Of a DNA stretch of 64,000 nt, positions 23,358 through 34,283 are shown in pieces. Under the pieces are notes generated by a model, which saw only the letters and a program-made list of their open reading frames with translations, had not been told where the DNA came from and did not search any database. The stretch comes from Acanthacorydalis orientalis (lineage: Eukaryota; Arthropoda; Insecta; Megaloptera; Corydalidae), in assembly GCA_034766995.1 (NCBI GenBank), contig CM068316.1, positions 22,160,590 through 22,224,589 of the forward strand, in the 5' to 3' direction. How positions within the stretch are numbered: the first letter of the stretch is position 1; each line of letters begins with the position of its first letter. The translations under genes and the position numbers were made by a program.

Positions 23358-24602
23358 TTAGATTGGTAGAAAAATAATTGCGGTTTATGAGCTTAAAATT
23401 CATATACATTTTTCTCGGCTAATAATTAATTTTATTAACCTAAATAAGAACCATTAGAATCGATAAATTTTTATTACAAGTTAACTAATTACAAGTTAAT
23501 TTATTCTGTTGGTGTAAAACTCTGGAATTCTGGAGTTGATAAAATCTCGAAATGCACTTTCGGCAGCTGCTTGATTGTTGAAGAGCTTATTCTGTAAGAA
23601 GTTGTCTAAATGCTTAAGCAAGTGATAGCCTGTTGGAGAGATGTCTGGTGAGTATGGTGGATGAGACAATATTTCATAGCTCAATTCATTCAGCTTTTGG
23701 AGGGTCAATCGTGCGATGTGTGGTCGTGCATTGTCGTACAGCAGAATTAGACTTTTTCGATTGATCAGTGCAGATACCTTTTTGGTGCATTTTGTCGATT
23801 TTTTGACAATAAAACTCAGCTGTAATGATTTCACTAGGATTCAAAAATTGTAGTGGATTATATTATTGAGTGCAGAACACCAAACAGTCATCATAATTTT
23901 CTTTTGGTGTAATTTTGGTTTTTCAAAATTCCTTGGGGCTTCATTTTTGTCAAACTATTATACAGATGGTTTTCTGTTGTTCTAAAGGGTTTACTTTTAG
24001 TCTCGCGTTAAAATACTATCGAGAAATGGATCGTTTCTGTTGCGTAAAAGAAGCGTAGAACAAACCTCGTAAAGACGTTTTTTATGTTTTCGTTCAGTTC
24101 CTGTGGCCCCCATTTGTTAAGCTTTTTTGATTTTCCTGTTTTATATAATCCAGAAGTGTTCAATTACTAACGTCTAACTTTTATGCAAGCTCTCGAAAGA
24201 TTGTGCATGGTTCTGCTCCAACTAATTCCATCAGTTGATCGTTATGAACTGAAGAAGAACGTCAGCGACCTCCTTCATCTTCAAGGTTCTCGTTCCCAGC
24301 ACGAAAATTTTGGAATCACTATTACTGTCGTTTAGTTTACAAACAGTTGCTGCTGCTTTATCGCCCGTTTTGAATTCATACAAAAATTTTGCTCTTATTT
24401 GCTTCTTTTCCATCTTTAATTCACTACTCCAATTGGAAGCAAAATTCATAATTTAGTCAGCGTTTGTGTTACCAAAATACAGACAGAAGAATGCACTCAA
24501 AAATAATATTAGCATGAACACGATGAAATGATTTTTTCATTGAAAAAAATTAAGGTTAGAATTTAGATAACAAAAATCTCAATTATTTTCCTAACAACCT
24601 AA
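23358..24602 (-). mobile_element. Near full-length cecropia/Hsmar1-like mariner
   Basis: Terminal repeats TTAGATTGGTAGAAAAATAA at the left and its diverged inverse ending CCTAACAACCTAA at the right are flanked by TA on both sides (23356-23357, 24603-24604). Length 1245 bp, close to the usual 1.28 kb. This is the only copy in the window that keeps sequence from the DNA-binding domain to the 3' end, and its 3' end is the same as that of the short derivatives. It is therefore a relative of the parent of the 570-bp family. Confidence 0.92.
23496..23834 (-). pseudogene. Mariner transposase C-terminal domain
   Basis: This open segment of 112 codons covers the second half of the catalytic domain: LINRKSLILLYDNARPHIAR with the second catalytic Asp, LQKLNELSYEILSHPPYSPD, then SPTGYHLLKHLDNFLQ and ESAFRDFINSRIPEFY. 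Counting 34 residues on from the DNARPH Asp gives Gly in PTGYH, where mariners have Asp, so the third catalytic residue is lost. Upstream (23835-24449) the N-terminal frame MEKKQIRAKFLYEFKTG and a WGPQEL block are present but split by shifts, and the first catalytic block (TCDEKW in relatives) is mangled. Non-functional. Confidence 0.88.
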
Positions 24603-24683
24603 TAAATAGTGCATATTATGTTTTTTATTTAATTTTTGTGTTTTTTAATACTTTCGTGTGGAAGCCTTACTTGAATCATTCTA

Positions 24684-25665
24684 TATTTCATGGATACTGT
24701 ATTAAAATTAAAAAATATTCGAATAATATTTTTGTATCGATATGAAAAATTAACGTTTTTGTTATACCATAATTCTATCATATTTTATAAATCCTTTGAA
24801 GTAATGTAAGTTAATAATTTGTTGAAAACAAAACTCATATTTATGTGACAAAATAATACAAAATTTAAATATTTCCATTAAAAATATTTGACTGTATACT
24901 TAAAATAATGTTTGGCTGAAAAATAAACTGTAAACCAACAAATTGATTCTCGTGCTATTTTAATCAACTAATATTGCACTAGTGTTGGAAATTTGTTTAC
25001 TTGTTTAATATGTATTTAATTTGATTAAAATCTCAATATTGTATGGAGCAAAAAATCCAGTATGAATTTTTTTTCAAATATATATATATATATATTCCTT
25101 GTCGATGTTCATAAATAAAACTTTATATTTTTGATAAATTATTCTAACTATAAAATTTTTAACTACATTACCACGCCTAAAATCAAGATGTTTAGCACCT
25201 ACGCGTTACTTCTGCTACACGATATCTTAACATATGGTAAGGGGATTTTATTGTTCTTCATTATTTACTTGACATCACATATATGAAAACGAAAGTTTTT
25301 TAACAATTTATGATCGTTCATTGTCGGTCGCAAGTATATTAAAGAACAGTGTGGACAAATAATGGTCCCATATACCATTATACATTTTCTAATTTATTCA
25401 AAAAAACGTAGTTTTTTGATAAATAACGCTATAAATGTACATTAAATTAATATGTTTGAAAATCAACACTTTCTCGCGCAAACAAAGTACAAAAATGTAT
25501 TATGTATTAATTTTAATGATCATTTTTCTGTGAAATCGTCTCAGTGTGACATTAAATTTCTTGAAGAAAGTAGGTGTGAGATATTAAAGTTTTATTTTTT
25601 GAATAATTGGACAATTCGTTTTCGAAGGTGATTTATTAATAAGAGTATCCTCTTTTATAGTATCA

Positions 25666-25666
<1 letters not shown>
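24684..25666. other. AT-rich intergenic sequence
   Basis: A short TA run lies at 25077-25095. Positions 25150-25330 are slightly more complex. No gene or known repeat seen. Confidence 0.55.
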
Positions 25667-25740
<74 letters not shown>

Positions 25741-25761
25741 TATATGTATATATATGTATGT
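25667..25761. repeat. (TA)n microsatellite
   Basis: TA run of about 34 units followed by TGTA/TATG variants. Confidence 0.95.
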
Positions 25762-25834
25762 CTGTATGTGTGAATAAAAATGTATAACATTAATGGCTAT
25801 ATTACAAAGCTAAATTCTTTTTAATAATAAAATA

Positions 25835-26520
25835 AATTAAATAACAATTTTTGTAAGACTAACTTTATGGAGGCGGGTAGGAGGAAAGGGTGCTAATTTT
25901 CTTTAACAAATATATTTCGATTAATTGGACATTCTTTTATCGTTAACAAAATGAAAATTGAAAATTTGCCAGTTACAAGAAAAAAGATGTTAATTCAGAT
26001 TAATTATTAGAAATTTTACATTTTTTGATATATCGCAAAAAATCTTTGATAATATTCGGGGAAATATAAATCTCTTGATTTAAAACATATAATTAGAAGC
26101 GGAAAAATTGATTACAATTGAAAATTTTCAAAAATAACATTACTGTTGAGTGTGAAAAATTTGGAATTAATCAAGTGAGCACAAAACGGTATCATATCGG
26201 TCACATCTTGTACCTGTACGTAGAATCTCGAACTTTTTATACTCTTTCTTTCAATGACGAACTTTTGGACAAAAATATCATTCAATCCAATTCTCAAGTA
26301 TACAATTTTTATAGGTTTTCAAATGAAAAAATACGATTTTTCTGATATTTTAAACGACCGTAATTTTTTTCTAATGAAAAATAGAGTTATAACTGTAGTC
26401 CCATTAGATAAAGATTAGTGACATTTAAATATATAATTCAAAAGATAGTACTCTGAGATCATATTTTCTTTGTAAAACATCAATGGATTTCTAGATCTAC
26501 GCCCGGATTCAAAGGGTTAA
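25835..26520. mobile_element. TTAA-ended dispersed repeat, copy b
   Basis: Second copy of the unit at 16970-17660, in the same orientation about 8.9 kb away. It ends GGATTCAAAGGGTTAA. The left boundary is judged only by where similarity fades. Frames at 26112-26297 (minus) and 26118-26345 (plus) cover the same DNA and are not conserved against copy a, so they are not called genes. A longer relative with coding capacity would be needed to name the family. Confidence 0.65.
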
Positions 26521-26975
26521 ACTAGAGTATATTGTTGATTAAAGTACTTCAATTAATATGTACAATTTAGTGTAGCTTATTTTAATCAATATTTATTAAA
26601 AGAATGATACTGTAAACATATTTATATTTTTTTTAGTATATTTTCTGTTTTTGACTTATCTTTTACTTGCATTACTGCAGTAAAATATAAAAAATTATAA
26701 ATTGATGTGGATTTGTACAAAGTCTTTCTCTTTGAAATTTCAAAAACTCTTTATTATCTTAACATTTTCTTGGATATTATAACTATAACGATCTAAAATA
26801 TATAATAGTTAGAAACTTTTTAACTTGATCTATAAAACAAGAGAGAACAAACTGTTATTGTTATATCATATTTTTATATTTTTAAACTGTCTTCTTTTCG
26901 AGCATTACTATAAATTGTATTATGTTTTATCTGGGGATTTTTTTAAACTTTGAAACTAAGAAATATATTTATATA
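26521..26975. other. AT-rich spacer, nothing recognised
   Basis: No coding frame or repeat structure seen. Confidence 0.6.
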
Positions 26976-27481
26976 CTAGGTGTAAAAATTAATTTCAAGC
27001 CTTTAAATTTATTCAATCATAACGCTATTTTAAATTAAAAATCTTTTCTAGTCGTTTTAGGATTTTGAAATGTCAACGTTAACATTTAAAAATACTATAT
27101 ATCTTGGTCTAGCAGTTGGCAAAACCTCACAAAACAGTAATGAGTACGATGGTGTCTGAAAAGCACCATGTTTGGCATTGCATACTTTTCACGTTCATTT
27201 AAAAAAAAAAATGTTATTAATTTATTTAGCTTTGGGGGAAGGTGTTGTGACGCATAAAACATGTAAAAAATGCTAAAAGTGGAAGAAGTCTGAAAATGAA
27301 TTATGACTTCATCGATTTAAAGCCACCATCTATTTTTCGACAAGTTACTTCTCAGTTATCCGATAAATGAAGCAAAGTTACATAAAATAGTGAGGGATTT
27401 TTGGAGGATTGAAATAAATTCCATTTTTCCATAACTATTCGTTTTATACAAAAAAGGCAACTAATTAATTTGTTCACCTAA
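26976..27481 (+). mobile_element. Deletion derivative of a Mos1/mauritiana-like mariner
   Basis: Terminal repeats CTAGGTGTAAAAATTAATT and the inverse of the right end TTAGGTGAACAAATTAATT are flanked by TA on both sides. Inside, the plus strand from about 27150 reads MVSEKHHVWHCILFTF, then GEGVVTHKTCKK and KWKKSENEL. This resembles the mariner helix-turn-helix segment of the Mos1 type (FGEQVPTVKTCERWF in Mos1). The remaining 200 bp run to the 3' end with no catalytic motifs. Length 506 bp against about 1.29 kb for an intact element. Stops are present, so it cannot encode transposase. Confidence 0.68.
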
Positions 27482-27778
27482 TAAATAAATATAAACTATT
27501 GTATTTAAGAATAAATATTTGTATATTATTTTTATATATTTGATCCATTTTAAATTTATTAAATTTTGATATTCGATTCCATTAATTTATTTCCAATATA
27601 GGCTTGTTTTAAAATGTTAGATTTGAAAATATTCATTACATTAAATCGAAATTTCAAAAAAAACAAATATATTAACTTTACTTCTTCCTTAAGACCAATT
27701 AAGAATTTATTTGTAATCAAATATTTAAAATAAATTTATGAAGGTTAAGAAAGTAATTTCATTATCCATTCAGCATTA

Positions 27779-28235
27779 TTAACTCTCTTGTTCCGATATA
27801 GTAAATTTAGTTGACCGACTGGTTTTGTTTGCAAATATCCCTCTTTCAGTTACTCACAGAACACTAATATTCCTTGTAATCGTCTGTTATTCGATACTGT
27901 TAGTAATGAATTTTAAAAAATGTTGATAAAAACCGCAAATATTTTTTTAAATTTCTCTTTTATTTCAAAATCCTCGACACTGGTACGCATGCATTGTTCA
28001 ATAAATGTCAGTTGACTGATCGTCAAACGTTTGTCGCGAGGAAGTAGAGTGGTATTTTTAATTATATTTTTTGATTCTCTTCTAATACACAAATTCTATT
28101 GACACTTATCGCTAGTGTAAGGATTGACTTTATGTTCAATTGATGAAAAATCCTTTTATTCTTTCATAAATAGTAATTTTCATGAAAAATATTAGCGGTA
28201 AACTGTGTTTACTGCACCGATACGGAGAGTTTTAA
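27779..28235. mobile_element. Inverted-repeat element with CTCTCC ends near TTAA, longer copy
   Basis: The left end TTAACTCTCTTGTTCCGA and the inverse of the right end TTAAAACTCTCCGTATCGG continue into TAGTAAATTTAGTT and CAGTAAACACAGTT. The right 70 bp, inverted, align with the left end of 4056-4305 through ACCGCTAATATTTTTCAT. Interior of about 380 bp, no coding frame. Similarity beyond the inner TTAA up to another TTAA at 28256 means the exact ends are open. Confidence 0.6.
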
Positions 28236-29637
28236 AATGACATCTGGCTAGAAGAGTTAAAAATTATGTTAATCAATATTATTTAATACATACATTTCAG
28301 TATTATTTTAATATCACCTTCATTGATGTTTACCGGTCACGTTAAATATAAAAAAGAGGAATTTAAAATTTAAATTCTATATAAACATTTGCGAAATTCT
28401 TGTGATGCGCAATACAAAATTATCTTTTTTTATTTTTACAATACTGTCTGTACTAACAGATGTACTGTTCGTTAATTATTATACAATATAATTTAATGAT
28501 TATGAGTTTCGGAGATACTGTAAACTCGTTATAATACTTTCTTATGTGCATTTCACGTTTATCTCGACACAATTTTTATTTGAAATTTTTTCAAAACTAT
28601 TTAAAAACATAAATTTTATTTAGATTTTTTAATATATTATGCTAAAAATATTTTATTATTAATAATATAAAATTTAATCAACATACATAAATAGGTTACT
28701 TGTTAACCATTCATTGAAATCACTGAAATTAAATAGTTTGGATTTAATAAAAGATCAAATTAATGTTTTATTTATTCATTTCGAAGATAATTAAGTTTTA
28801 CATACAGTGTACATTAACAAAAACAATTGATATGGTAATTTAACACATATCATTTCTTTTTTTTATAAGAAAATATGAAAATCATTTGGGTTGGTCCACA
28901 ATTGTAAGTGCACATAAAAAAATATTATCGGTAATTATAAAATGTATTTGATTTCAGATAGCCGTATGATTATCCATATCAGTATATATTGACTGAAGTC
29001 AATGTATATTGATTGGAAGGAGAAGTAGAAATAAAAAATACAATAAAGATTGACGATACGCTTAAATAAAAATTTTAAAAATATGTACTGTATATACTAT
29101 AAAATATTATTTTTTTGTATTGTGAACGGACTCGTATTTCGTAGCATATCTTGTACTTTCAGAAAAAATATTATATATCATTAAGAGATATGTACCATTA
29201 TGGTTATGAAAACTATGATTATAAAAGTCAACATAAATTTATAGCGTTGTATGATCTAAACTTTGTTTTTCTCGTATACAAGAGAAATTTACTTTTTCTT
29301 AATATAATATACGACTATAAACTGTTTCACAGCGTAAGCAACAAAATAATTAATCTTTCTATGAAACCTATGAAACTATAAATTGAAATTAGATTTTAAA
29401 AATCATACATACGTATTATATTACAGTAAGAAATCTATAAATTTCTCTTACTGACATGAAATATATACAAAATTGGTAAATATTTCATCATGTATAATAC
29501 AATGTTTGATTTTAATACAAAAATGTTTTTATGTAATATAAATACTTGTATTTAAATATTAAATGATGCTAATTAAATATAAATTCCTAATTGAGTAATC
29601 TAGTAGTTACATGTATTTCTTGTTATGAAATAATTAT
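28236..29637. other. AT-rich intergenic sequence
   Basis: A 76-codon frame at 29151-29381 is dominated by Tyr, Phe, Asn, Lys and Ile and has no recognisable motif; treated as chance. Nothing else seen. Confidence 0.55.
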
Positions 29638-29670
29638 ATATACATATATATATATATATTTAATATATAC

Positions 29671-29708
<38 letters not shown>

Positions 29709-29709
29709 C

Positions 29710-29758
<49 letters not shown>

Positions 29759-29763
29759 GTGTG

Positions 29764-29828
<65 letters not shown>

Positions 29829-29835
29829 ATATATA
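29638..29835. repeat. Long interrupted (TA)n/(TATG)n microsatellite
   Basis: About 200 bp of TA units with TACA, TCTA, TATG and TGTG interruptions. Confidence 0.97.
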
Positions 29836-29922
29836 CAGTTGAATCTGCTTTTATGCTTATCTTTTTAGTGCGGTTATAAAGTTATGCGGTGCATATTTAA
29901 TGGTAAAATGGGGATTTCGCCA

Positions 29923-29925
<3 letters not shown>
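29836..29925. mobile_element. 90-bp pogo-type end pair inside a TA microsatellite
   Basis: Begins CAGTTGAATCTGCTTTTATG and ends with the inverse of CAGTGGCGAAATCCCC, each directly next to TA. CAGT termini at TA are typical of pogo/Tigger elements, and GCGGTTATAAAG recalls the GGTTATAACG word at 40848. The two ends are not strong inverted repeats of each other, so this may be two joined fragments. Confidence 0.45.

Positions 29926-29973
<48 letters not shown>
29926..29973. repeat. (TA)n microsatellite
   Basis: TA run on the right side of the preceding fragment. Confidence 0.95.
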
Positions 29974-29977
<4 letters not shown>

Positions 29978-30054
29978 CTACACATTGTTTAAAAAACTTT
30001 AAATTTAAATTTTTATATTTTTTAAATTTGATACTTTTTATTTTAAAATTTTAT

Positions 30055-30775
30055 ATTTTGGACTGTTTAAATCATATTGTATCTGCTATCGGTGAAATAA
30101 GACCACAAACTTTAAATGCCTCTGGAAAACAGCTTGGCCTGGATGTATTGCAAACAGTGCAATCATTCAAACGTCGACATTATCAGCTGAAGTCATTATT
30201 TTGGCATATGAAATTGGTGGAGGTTTTGATACTTGTAGCCAGAATGATGTCGACGAATTGTTTGTGGATAATCTCTTAAGTGACGATGATATTATTGGTA
30301 TAACTTTATATATGGTCGAAGATCCAGAAAACTATAGTGAAGCGAAAGAAAAAACCTACCTCCCTCACTACAAATATAATTCGAGAAGTTCTTCAACTTT
30401 GTAATAAATTAGAAAATCATTTTCTTGTTAATAACACAAATTCTGAACGAGCCTTGAAATACCAACGTGAGCTGAAGAATTGTATGTCTGGATATCGCGA
30501 ACTACATACAAAATTAATAAAATCATTATCGCCAAGTTTAATCACTGATTACATTATCAAAGGAAAAAAATCTATACAGAACGAGGCTGAATTTGACGCT
30601 AATTTTGTTTGTGAGGAACCATTGTCTTTACCATGCAGATCTGATGCACCGACTATCTCTTCTAGAGATGAAAGTGATTTCACACTAGTTCAACAGATAC
30701 CACAACATATGAAAACAATATTTATTACTTACAAGATAGGAATTTTTTACTCAAATAAGAGAAATACGTAACGTT
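30055..30775 (+). pseudogene. Pogo/Tigger-like transposase, C-terminal part
   Basis: Three overlapping plus-strand frames give one continuous protein. DCLNHIVSAIGEIRPQTLNA is followed by a shift to the frame with AYEIGGGFDTCSQNDVDELF and SDDDIIGITLYMVEDPEN, then a second shift to NIIREVLQLCNKLENHF, SERALKYQRELKNCM and a tail to the stop at 30771. The arrangement (conserved Trp/Cys-rich end of the DDE domain, the DVDELF acidic motif, then a helical tail) is that of pogo/Tigger transposases of the DDE_1 group. The catalytic core that should precede it is absent; instead a TA microsatellite and the CAGT-ended fragment lie upstream. Two frameshifts make it dead. Amino-acid use is far from the AT-driven background, so the identification is sound although the subfamily is open. 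Confidence 0.72.
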
Positions 30776-31586
30776 GCTGAATTCGCAGTCGAATTAACAT
30801 CTATAAAAAGTAAATAACTCAGAATAAAATAGAAACGATTATTATATCCTACATAAAAGAGCACAAGAACTTGTATTTGAAATGTTGTAAACATTAAAAA
30901 ATACATTTAATTAATTTTTATTTAGTAGTAAACTATTTAATAGTAAAATAGAATAATGCCCTATTTTTATTATTTATTAGATTTTTCAACACTTTCTACG
31001 GGTTTTTAGTTATTTGTTCTTAAAATTATAGTAAAAGATATTGCACCCTCTATCAGCGCCATTAATTAATCATTAATCGAATTATAACTTATCATACACT
31101 ATTATTATACCATAATAAATATATGTGGGAAATACCTTATCCAACAAGCACATTTATCAAAGTATATTTAATTTCCACGGTTAAAATAAACCGAAAAGAG
31201 AATATTAAAAACAATTAATACGGTTTCCCTTTTTAAACTTCTATTAATCATGTTTAAAGTGCAGATTTTGATAATCAAAATTCTGATACCGCGATAAAGA
31301 AAGAAAAATTAAAGAAAAAATTGAATAGCGAAATGTGATGTAAAAGTAATCGGATAATAATAATGAACTCATGTTCAATTTTTATGCAATTGTTTATACT
31401 TAATCAACAGTATTAACATTAAAAATAATATTAAAAAAATATTTAAACATTTAGAATTAAATTTTCAATCCAATATTAAATAAATTTGTAAAAGACTATG
31501 TAACAAACGCATTTATTTTATTTACGTAACTTTTTTCGATTATTTTATATTTATAGAAATGTATGTTCATGTATATGTGTTCACAT

Positions 31587-31589
<3 letters not shown>
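30776..31589. other. AT-rich sequence downstream of the pogo remnant
   Basis: May include the 3' untranslated end of the element, but I see no CAGT terminus. No gene. Confidence 0.5.
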
Positions 31590-31665
<76 letters not shown>

Positions 31666-31671
31666 TTATAT
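31590..31671. repeat. (TA)n microsatellite
   Basis: TA run broken once by AAA, ending TTTATTTATA. Confidence 0.95.
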
Positions 31672-31980
31672 ATCCACACACACAAATGAACATACTAATT
31701 TATATCTGTTTCTATAAAGAAAATAGTTATTTTTAAATCCAATTTGTTTGAAATTAGTCATCAATTCCTAGTAATAAAATCATTTCACTTCTAGAGGTAC
31801 ATCTTTTCAGAATGCAATCCAAAGATTCACACCCATTAAAAATAAGTATAAAAAAACGCATTCTAAAATTATTTATTATATCTTATATACTTAAAGCGTT
31901 CACAAATCGTGAGTCACGTATGATTCATTTCACTTGATCTGCTAGGAATGCTCAAGTTTTGTATGATTCACTTTTCAGTT
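31672..31980. other. AT-rich spacer
   Basis: No feature recognised between two TA repeats. Confidence 0.55.
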
Positions 31981-31986
31981 ACATAT

Positions 31987-32034
<48 letters not shown>
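31981..32034. repeat. (CATA)n/(TA)n microsatellite
   Basis: Three CATA units, then about 19 TA units. Confidence 0.94.
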
Positions 32035-32037
<3 letters not shown>

Positions 32038-32361
32038 CACGACATTCTTCTACTTCTTTATTTTTAAATTTTCTGCAAAGTAAGTACATAAATTTAATAA
32101 AAAGAATTATTTATCAATTCTTATATTTTTTCTAAAATAGAAAATGAAATGATTAAAATTCTTAAAATAATGATGAAAAATTATTTATACTAAAAATTAG
32201 ACCTTTTGATTGGAATCCAATATATACTAATTATGTTATATAAATATCTAGCTTATTAATAAACATAAATATATAAGAATAATCAAAACATATCTACAAA
32301 GTGTCAATATCAAAACAAATGATGATTTGCTGAAAAATGTCATTTATTTGTCTTAAGAGAT
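32035..32361. other. AT-rich spacer
   Basis: Nothing recognised. Confidence 0.55.
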
Positions 32362-32401
32362 GAACTAAAAGAAAATTTTTGCCAAAAATTTCTTTTAGTT
32401 C
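32362..32401. repeat. 40-nt near-perfect hairpin
   Basis: GAACTAAAAGAAA and its exact inverse TTTCTTTTAGTTC flank ATTTTTgccAAAAAT, giving an 18-bp stem with one bulged A and a 3-nt loop. Confidence 0.85.
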
Positions 32402-32582
32402 CAAAAATTCATGTGTACCAGTAGCTATAAAAATGAAGACCCATAAACTGAGTCAGCAATAGAGAAGGAAGCTTCAATATATTCATATGGTTGAAGAATT
32501 GTAAAATAGGTTGAAGTATAGTAAAACATTAAAGAATAATCGTTTAACTCCTTAAGTTACCAAGTTTTAAATCATGTGACTT

Positions 32583-32770
32583 ATCTTAAGATACAAGTCG
32601 TTTAAAAATACGCATTTTGTAGATGCGTCCCTAACAATAGATATTATTTGAGTACTAAGACTGTGTATATATATATATATACATAAAGTCTTAATACTCA
32701 AATAATATATATGGTTAAGGATGAATCTACAAAATGCATAAATTTAAACAACTTGTATATTAATTAAGAT
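32583..32770. repeat. 188-bp foldback centred on a TA run
   Basis: The left arm ATCTTAAGATACAAGTCG, GCATTTTGTAGATGCGTCC and ATTATTTGAGTACTAAGAC is matched by the inverse of the right arm: ATCTTAATTAATATACAAG, GCATTTTGTAGATTCATCC and ATTATTTGAGTATTAAGAC. The arms are about 90 bp at roughly 80% identity by eye, meeting at TGTATATATATATATATAC. It could be a small MITE or a long RNA hairpin. No protein. Confidence 0.88.
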
Positions 32771-32774
32771 ATGG

Positions 32775-32822
<48 letters not shown>
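32775..32822. repeat. (TA)n microsatellite
   Basis: Adjoins the right arm of the foldback. Confidence 0.95.
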
Positions 32823-32825
<3 letters not shown>

Positions 32826-33856
32826 GTGTAAAAATGTTAAAACATATTACAAAATTAAAAAATCTTATTTACGATACAGAAAGACTAATGAACTATATGG
32901 GAAATACATCTTTTTCATGAAGAAATTTTCTTGTATTTTAAGATAATAAATTTACATAAATATACAATATTCAAATATACTGTCAAACAGACTTGAGAAC
33001 TATTTTCAAAAATAAAAAAAATGGTTGTAAAAAACGAATAACTTTAACAAACGGATAAATAATCTCGAATAATGTTAAATATTACTATATATGTATATGA
33101 TAATTGTAAACAAATACAGCAATGTATAATAATTGTTATAAAAATAAATTTAGAACAAACATTTTTTAATTCATATATACCATAAAAGCTTATAACGATT
33201 TCAAGTCAATATTATGTCTCCTGATTATGCTCAAAAGCATAGGTTAATAAAATCAATATAAAAAATATGTGGTTTCAATAAAATACATCTCATTGCTAAT
33301 AATTTGTTTAATTATCGTTAGTAATGAAGCACACTGGATTTTTAATATATTTTTTTGCTACTACATAGGAATTTAAAATATATAATTAAAACTAAACAGA
33401 TTGTTGGTAAAATTACAACATCAGTAATGATAAAATATTTAAGACTGAGTTTAATAAATTAGAAATGATTTATAGAATAACATAAGATATTTTCCTTAAA
33501 TGAGAACGTAATGTTCAAAACAAATTAATGCAATTTTAATCAAGGTATTCACTTCATTTTATGGCAGAAATATTGGTCAGTATAGTTTGCATAAATCGTA
33601 TCGCTTGAATAATAACACAAGAATATAATATCCAGATGATATCAAAAACGTAATCTGGTCTCCGAATCTAGATCTAGTAAGGAATAAATTACGATGTAAT
33701 TTATTCTCTACACAAAAAAACTAAGAGTTGTTAGAATATTAATGTGTATATAATTTATTATTAGGATATTTTTTTTTGATTTTATTTCAGAAATAATCTA
33801 ATTTCAATGTTTCATTTTAGAAAAGGTGTTATTTACCTTAGGGAATCGTACATACG
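32823..33856. other. AT-rich intergenic sequence, nothing recognised
   Basis: No sustained frame. 33590-33690 is slightly more complex. Confidence 0.6.
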
Positions 33857-33858
33857 TG

Positions 33859-33905
<47 letters not shown>

Positions 33906-33912
33906 TACAGTG

Positions 33913-33989
<77 letters not shown>
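33857..33989. repeat. (TA)n microsatellite with central ACAGTACAGTGCTGTA
   Basis: Two TA blocks flank a short palindromic word at 33901-33916. Overlapping Ile-Tyr frames on both strands are artefacts of the repeat. Confidence 0.95.
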
Positions 33990-33992
<3 letters not shown>

Positions 33993-34283
33993 TATCGCAT
34001 CAAGGGAGAGCAAGAGGCTCTGGCACCCTCCAAAGAAGAAGAGAAAAATCACTAGAAAACAAAACAAAATCATCTCGTGAAAATCCTCTTATATACACAG
34101 AGAGATTAATGAAAAATGAAACCACGACTGCAGTAGTTCAAGAGCTTTGTAAAAAGAAAAAAAAAACTGGATTTTATTCTTTAAATAATTTTTTATAATC
34201 ACCTAATGAATTTTATTGAATTCGAAAAAAAAAGTATCCATTCAACACAACCCTCTCCCCATTAAATCCTAAGTGCGTCACTG
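33990..34283. mobile_element. Pogo-type MITE with CAGT ends, inserted in a TA repeat
   Basis: Left end CAGTATCGCATCAAGGGAG and the inverse of the right end CAGTGACGCACTTAGG followed by GGGGAGAGG are diverged terminal repeats, with TA on both sides. The 294-bp interior encodes nothing conserved. CAGT ends at TA fit the pogo/Tigger group. The GC content is well above the flanking repeat. Confidence 0.68.

Larger units (their letters stand above)
23251..24683. mobile_element. Inverted-repeat MITE split by a mariner insertion
   Basis: TAGGATGATTCAATCTAG at 23251 and the inverse TAGAATGATTCAAGTAAG at the right end continue into TATTAAAAGG and TATTAAAAAACAC. They are diverged copies of the ends of the hairpin at 14276-14387. 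Removing the mariner at 23358-24602 and one TA leaves a unit of about 186 bp. The MITE was therefore in place first and the mariner jumped into it. Confidence 0.7.

Noticed and set aside
29151..29381. 76-codon frame with many Tyr, Asn and Phe
   Set aside because: Composition is what AT-rich DNA gives by chance; no motif, no neighbouring exon signals.
33899..33918. ACAGTACAGTGCTGTA as a possible pogo double end
   Set aside because: Too short, and it lies within a TA repeat; no flanking element sequence on either side of it.
33807..34198. 82-108-codon plus-strand frames ending in Lys/Glu-rich sequence
   Set aside because: Made of TA repeat plus the CAGT-ended MITE; no conserved protein.
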